Source: an uncultured Clostridia bacterium
GTDB taxonomy: Bacteria > Bacillota > Clostridia > Oscillospirales > Acutalibacteraceae
Assembly: GCA_937888485.1 (NCBI GenBank)
Contig: CALAQQ010000152.1
Span: 1-14,130, forward strand
Direction of reading: 5' to 3'
DNA length: 14,130 nt
Of this stretch, positions 11,066-14,130 are shown piece by piece (positions within the stretch are counted from its first letter, which is position 1; every line of letters begins with the position of its first letter). Below the pieces are notes generated by a model. The model was not told the DNA's origin and made no database searches. It was given only the letters and a program-made list of their open reading frames with translations. Made by a program: the position numbers and the translations under genes.

Positions 11066-13543
11066 TTATTCTGTTACTACACCTTCAAGGAAGTCGGTTT
11101 CAGCAACAAAACCGTCAGCGTTGATTCTGAAAACTTTGATTTCAAAGGGGTTGAAATCCGACCAGAAACCTGCTTCCGCTATATCACAGACAATTGCGGC
11201 TTTGACATATTTTCCGTCTGTTTCACAGAAACGCATAATAACATCGCCTGAACCGTCTTCACAGAATTTGAATGCATCAAGACGTACATTTTCTTTGCTT
11301 ACCTTAACAAATCCTTTTTCCTGCGGAAGGTCACCCTTATGATATCCCACGGGAATTGCAACGGGCTTTGAATTAAGAAGCGCAGCAATTCTCTGAACGC
11401 CGCTGTTTTCAGCTTCGCCGCTATGAGGATAAATCGCATATTCAAAGCGGTGAAGACCTTCATCGGTATAGCTGAAATCCGCTTCGGGTCTGTCGGAATA
11501 ATGGTCTGCAAAAATGCAGTTGCGAAGCATGGTAAGTCTCAACGTGTTGCCCGGGCAGTCGTAGCTGTATTTTGCATCGCTGATAATAGCGACGCCCTTA
11601 CGGTTTTCATTTCCAACTGATATATCACCCCATGTGAGAGCCGGTTCTTCTTCGCCGTTGCAGGGTCTCTTAATGAAACCTGCAGGGATTTCGTAGGTTG
11701 AAATCGGATTTTCACCGTCAACGGTAACGGGCATCTTGAGAATTGTCAGAGGCTCCTGCCAGAGAATTCTGCACTTGACACGGAGATATTTGCTTTCGGA
11801 TGCAAGGATAAAGTCCTGAGTAAGGTATGAACCGTTGTAGACATGCTTGACACGCATAACAGTTCTTGCCGCACCGCACTCAACAATCTCGATTGACTTG
11901 AGCTCCATCTTTGCGATTTCTTTGTCGAATTTAAAGATGTTGTGTGCCCATGTATCGGGTTCGGAATTGTCAATAACAGTAGGAACGCAGAATTCACCGC
12001 CGACATATTCAGTTCCGTCTTCTTTTGACAAAAGGCTCTTTATACCGCCTGTTTTGTCGTCAAAAACAACCTTGAGGTATTTGTTTTCAAGAGTAAGACC
12101 CTCTGCGTAAACATCACTCTTTTTCTTGCTGAGGTCTTCGCAATATTCGGAATCCGCATGCCACAGCCAATAGGTTGCGTAACCCATAGCGGGCACTTTG
12201 GCAAAGAAAACGGTATCCTTATGTGAATCGTTAGAACGGGATGAACGGACATTCTGGAATCTTACATCCTGACCCTCGGAGTTTTCAACCTTTCTTGAAG
12301 GATGATACGTTCTAACGGGTGTTTCAACATCAAATGAATTGGGATTGAAAACAATAACTGGTCTGGGGAATTTAAGGTTTCTGCAATGGTGACGAACTTC
12401 AGACGAAACGCTGTCCGAGACACCGTCAAGCCATGTATCAACCATACCTGCAATTTTAAGCATCGCTTTGTTTTCTTCGTTTGCGGCAATCTTCATTGCA
12501 TAACCCATGGAATCACGCACATCGTCATATGCTTCCATAATTGAACATCCGCAGAAAATATCGTGGAACTGATTGAAGCATACCTCCTGCCAAGCCTTAC
12601 CGAATTCCTCGGTTGCCTTGGGAAGGTCTGTGATTTTACCGCATACGGTATTCCATTTTTCGGCATTTGCAAGCCAGTATTCAGCTTTTCTGTTGAGCTG
12701 TTTTACCATCGACGTTGCAGAATAGCAACCGCTTGCATGGTGCTGAAGTTCATCGTTCCAAACAGGAAGGTCGAGATTCTTATCTGCACACATCTCCGCA
12801 AAATAATCATCGGGTGAAGAATATTCAAGTTCTTCATAACCGTTTTCTTTAAGCTCGCGAAGATAATCAAGATCTCCCTTTGTAGGTCCGCCGCCGTGAT
12901 TACCGACGCCGAAGAACATCATCATTCCGTGACCTGTGTTTTCAGCTCTTTCACGGAGTATGGGAAGTTCATTGTCGATGCCGTTCTTGCCGCTTACACA
13001 GTAACAATCACGAATTCTGTATGTCAGGACTCGTGAACCGTCGGGGCTGTCCCACCAGAAAAGATTTTCGGGAATTTCGGAATTCTCATGCATACCGGGT
13101 CTCATCATAACATAGCAACGCATACCGCCCTTATTGAGAAGCTGAGGCATCATAGCATTGTGTCCGAACGAATCGACATTATAACCGGTTTTGCAGATTT
13201 CGCCGAATTTTTCATAGTAATAAAGCTGGCTGTAAAGTGCCTGACGGGCAAAGCTTTCTGCCGAAGGCATGTTGCAGTCGGGCTGTACCCACCAACCGTT
13301 GACGGGTACCCATCTGCCTTTCTTTACAAGCTTTCTGATTTCTTCAAAAAGAGCAGGGTCGATTTCTTCAACCCACTTATAATAAGAAGCAGAAGAACAG
13401 GTAAAAACAAGTCCTTTATATTCTTTAAGGCGGTCAACAGCACTTCTAAACGTCTGAAGCACTTCACCGCATCCCTCCTGCCATCTCCAGAGCCAGATGG
13501 GGTCAAGGTGGGCATTTCCGATAATATGTATTTTATTATTCAT
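11066..13543 (-). CDS. Alpha-mannosidase, glycoside hydrolase family 38
   Basis: An 825-residue retaining zinc enzyme that removes alpha-linked mannose. The start AHLDPIWLW gives zinc ligands His12 and Asp14. NVDSFGHN gives Asp124, nucleophile and third ligand. NQFHDIFCGCSI gives His327, the fourth ligand. The middle helical domain is seen in HHASGCYSATSMVKQLNRKAEYW (about 268-290), followed by the long beta-sandwich C-terminal domain. There is no signal peptide, so it acts in the cytoplasm on imported mannosides or released N-glycan pieces. The usual HDILPG motif reads HDIFCG here; the zinc ligand is kept. GAGGTG five bases before the ATG at 13543, and only 12 bases from the stop of the gene upstream, indicate an operon with it. 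The exact linkage cannot be read from the sequence. Confidence 0.95.
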   Translation of the reverse strand: MNNKIHIIGNAHLDPIWLWRWQEGCGEVLQTFRSAVDRLKEYKGLVFTCSSASYYKWVEEIDPALFEEIRKLVKKGRWVPVNGWWVQPDCNMPSAESFARQALYSQLYYYEKFGEICKTGYNVDSFGHNAMMPQLLNKGGMRCYVMMRPGMHENSEIPENLFWWDSPDGSRVLTYRIRDCYCVSGKNGIDNELPILRERAENTGHGMMMFFGVGNHGGGPTKGDLDYLRELKENGYEELEYSSPDDYFAEMCADKNLDLPVWNDELQHHASGCYSATSMVKQLNRKAEYWLANAEKWNTVCGKITDLPKATEEFGKAWQEVCFNQFHDIFCGCSIMEAYDDVRDSMGYAMKIAANEENKAMLKIAGMVDTWLDGVSDSVSSEVRHHCRNLKFPRPVIVFNPNSFDVETPVRTYHPSRKVENSEGQDVRFQNVRSSRSNDSHKDTVFFAKVPAMGYATYWLWHADSEYCEDLSKKKSDVYAEGLTLENKYLKVVFDDKTGGIKSLLSKEDGTEYVGGEFCVPTVIDNSEPDTWAHNIFKFDKEIAKMELKSIEIVECGAARTVMRVKHVYNGSYLTQDFILASESKYLRVKCRILWQEPLTILKMPVTVDGENPISTYEIPAGFIKRPCNGEEEPALTWGDISVGNENRKGVAIISDAKYSYDCPGNTLRLTMLRNCIFADHYSDRPEADFSYTDEGLHRFEYAIYPHSGEAENSGVQRIAALLNSKPVAIPVGYHKGDLPQEKGFVKVSKENVRLDAFKFCEDGSGDVIMRFCETDGKYVKAAIVCDIAEAGFWSDFNPFEIKVFRINADGFVAETDFLEGVVTE

Positions 13544-13555
13544 AGTCGCACCTCA

Positions 13556-14130
13556 TCATTCAAAGAATCCGTAAAATCTGCCAATCCAGTATGCAAAAGT
13601 ATAAACATAGCAGTTTTCAATACACATTATTCCACCCGAATCCTCGTTTTTATATTCAACGGGGTCACGGTCATATTTTGCAATAAATGTTTCGTCGGGA
13701 GGAAGCTGAACAGAAATTTCCTTTTTACCGAGTCTTAATGTTCTGACAGGAACATCGTGTCTGCCGACTGTGCTTACACCGGCAGCAAGACGGCTTGCAT
13801 TTGTTCTGTAGAACCAGCCCGCAAGCTTATCAAGATCAGGCTTTTCGTCAGGACAGGCAACAAAATACGGAAGGTCGTAACCGGGATTATGCTCTCTTGC
13901 CATTGAGCTTCTCCACGCTTTGAAACCTTTGCGGTATTTCTTGAGAAGTGTTTCATCCTTTTCAAGAATGCAAAGACCCCAGAAAGAAAGGTTTGCAAGC
14001 ATATGGTCGCCGTACATGATATCTTCGGGATAATCGAAATTCATCGAAAGCGATGCCTGATAAAGACGGTCAAAATGCTTCTCGGCAATATCCGCATATC
14101 CGAGGTCGTTTATAAGATGGTTATAGCTTT
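13556..14130 (-). CDS. Uncharacterised protein, C-terminal part
   Basis: The frame is open to the right edge; the ATG at 14044 is internal. The visible 191 residues start inside a helical region (SYNHLINDLGYADIAEKHFDRLY, then GDHMLANLSFWGLCILEKD and YRKGFKAWRSSMAREHNP) and end in a shorter region rich in Tyr and aromatic residues with no membrane segment. The alternation of amphipathic helices with D/E-rich loops and W/R-x-x-M patterns recalls the alpha/alpha-barrel (six-hairpin) proteins found beside glycosidases in gut Clostridia, but I do not recognise a named family and see no catalytic pair I would trust. It precedes the mannosidase by 12 bases, so a role in the same glycan pathway is likely by context only. 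Confidence 0.75.
   Translation of the reverse strand, partial: SYNHLINDLGYADIAEKHFDRLYQASLSMNFDYPEDIMYGDHMLANLSFWGLCILEKDETLLKKYRKGFKAWRSSMAREHNPGYDLPYFVACPDEKPDLDKLAGWFYRTNASRLAAGVSTVGRHDVPVRTLRLGKKEISVQLPPDETFIAKYDRDPVEYKNEDSGGIMCIENCYVYTFAYWIGRFYGFFE

Noticed and set aside
13088..13738. A 216-codon open frame on the plus strand
   Set aside because: It lies antisense to the conserved N-terminus of the mannosidase and the end of the upstream gene, resembles no known family, and has no ribosome-binding site; the opposite-strand codon use explains it.

Overview
The window looks like chromosomal DNA from a low-to-moderate GC, endospore-forming member of the Clostridia (Bacillota), probably a gut Oscillospirales or Ruminococcaceae relative. 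This rests on a complete spoIIAA-spoIIAB-sigF sporulation operon, a T-box leader in front of valS, clostridial Shine-Dalgarno sites, and a SpoVB-like flippase. The lineage is an inference. Almost all genes lie on the minus strand; the flippase at 8302-9708 is the only convincing plus-strand gene.

The left end (1-1457) is abnormal. It is a same-strand chain of broken genes. On the minus strand it runs: the N-terminal third of a dihydrodipicolinate synthase (DHDPS)-family protein, a membrane glucosyltransferase (GtrII-like) missing both ends, the C-terminal tail of a TPR-like protein, and a piece from the middle of carbamoyl-phosphate synthase large chain (carB). At two of the joins about 20 bases read sensibly in both flanking protein frames. 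That is what a k-mer-driven assembly chimera or a microhomology-mediated fusion would leave, so nothing left of about 1155 should be trusted as this organism's gene order without read support.

The core (1536-7401) is ordinary and well supported. Read on the minus strand it is a sigma-A promoter, a valine T-box leader, valS, folC, spoIIAA, spoIIAB and sigF. The same-strand intergenic gaps here (valS/folC, folC/spoIIAA, sigF/DHDPS) and at mannosidase/pepD each hold a single hairpin just upstream of the next ribosome-binding site. In at least one gap (sigF/DHDPS) a good promoter ends right against the hairpin, so transcription would begin inside it.

The right half (7410-14130) has a secreted alpha/beta hydrolase divergent from the flippase. 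The flippase converges on, and overlaps by 128 bases, pepD (Xaa-His dipeptidase). Upstream of pepD are a GH38 alpha-mannosidase and the 3' end of an unrecognised gene 12 bases before it. Those last two are probably one operon for mannoside or glycan use in the cytoplasm, with pepD behind a hairpin. I see no tRNA, rRNA, CRISPR array, insertion sequence or phage gene, and no new defence-like system. The most unusual features are the mosaic left end and the hairpin/promoter overlaps.
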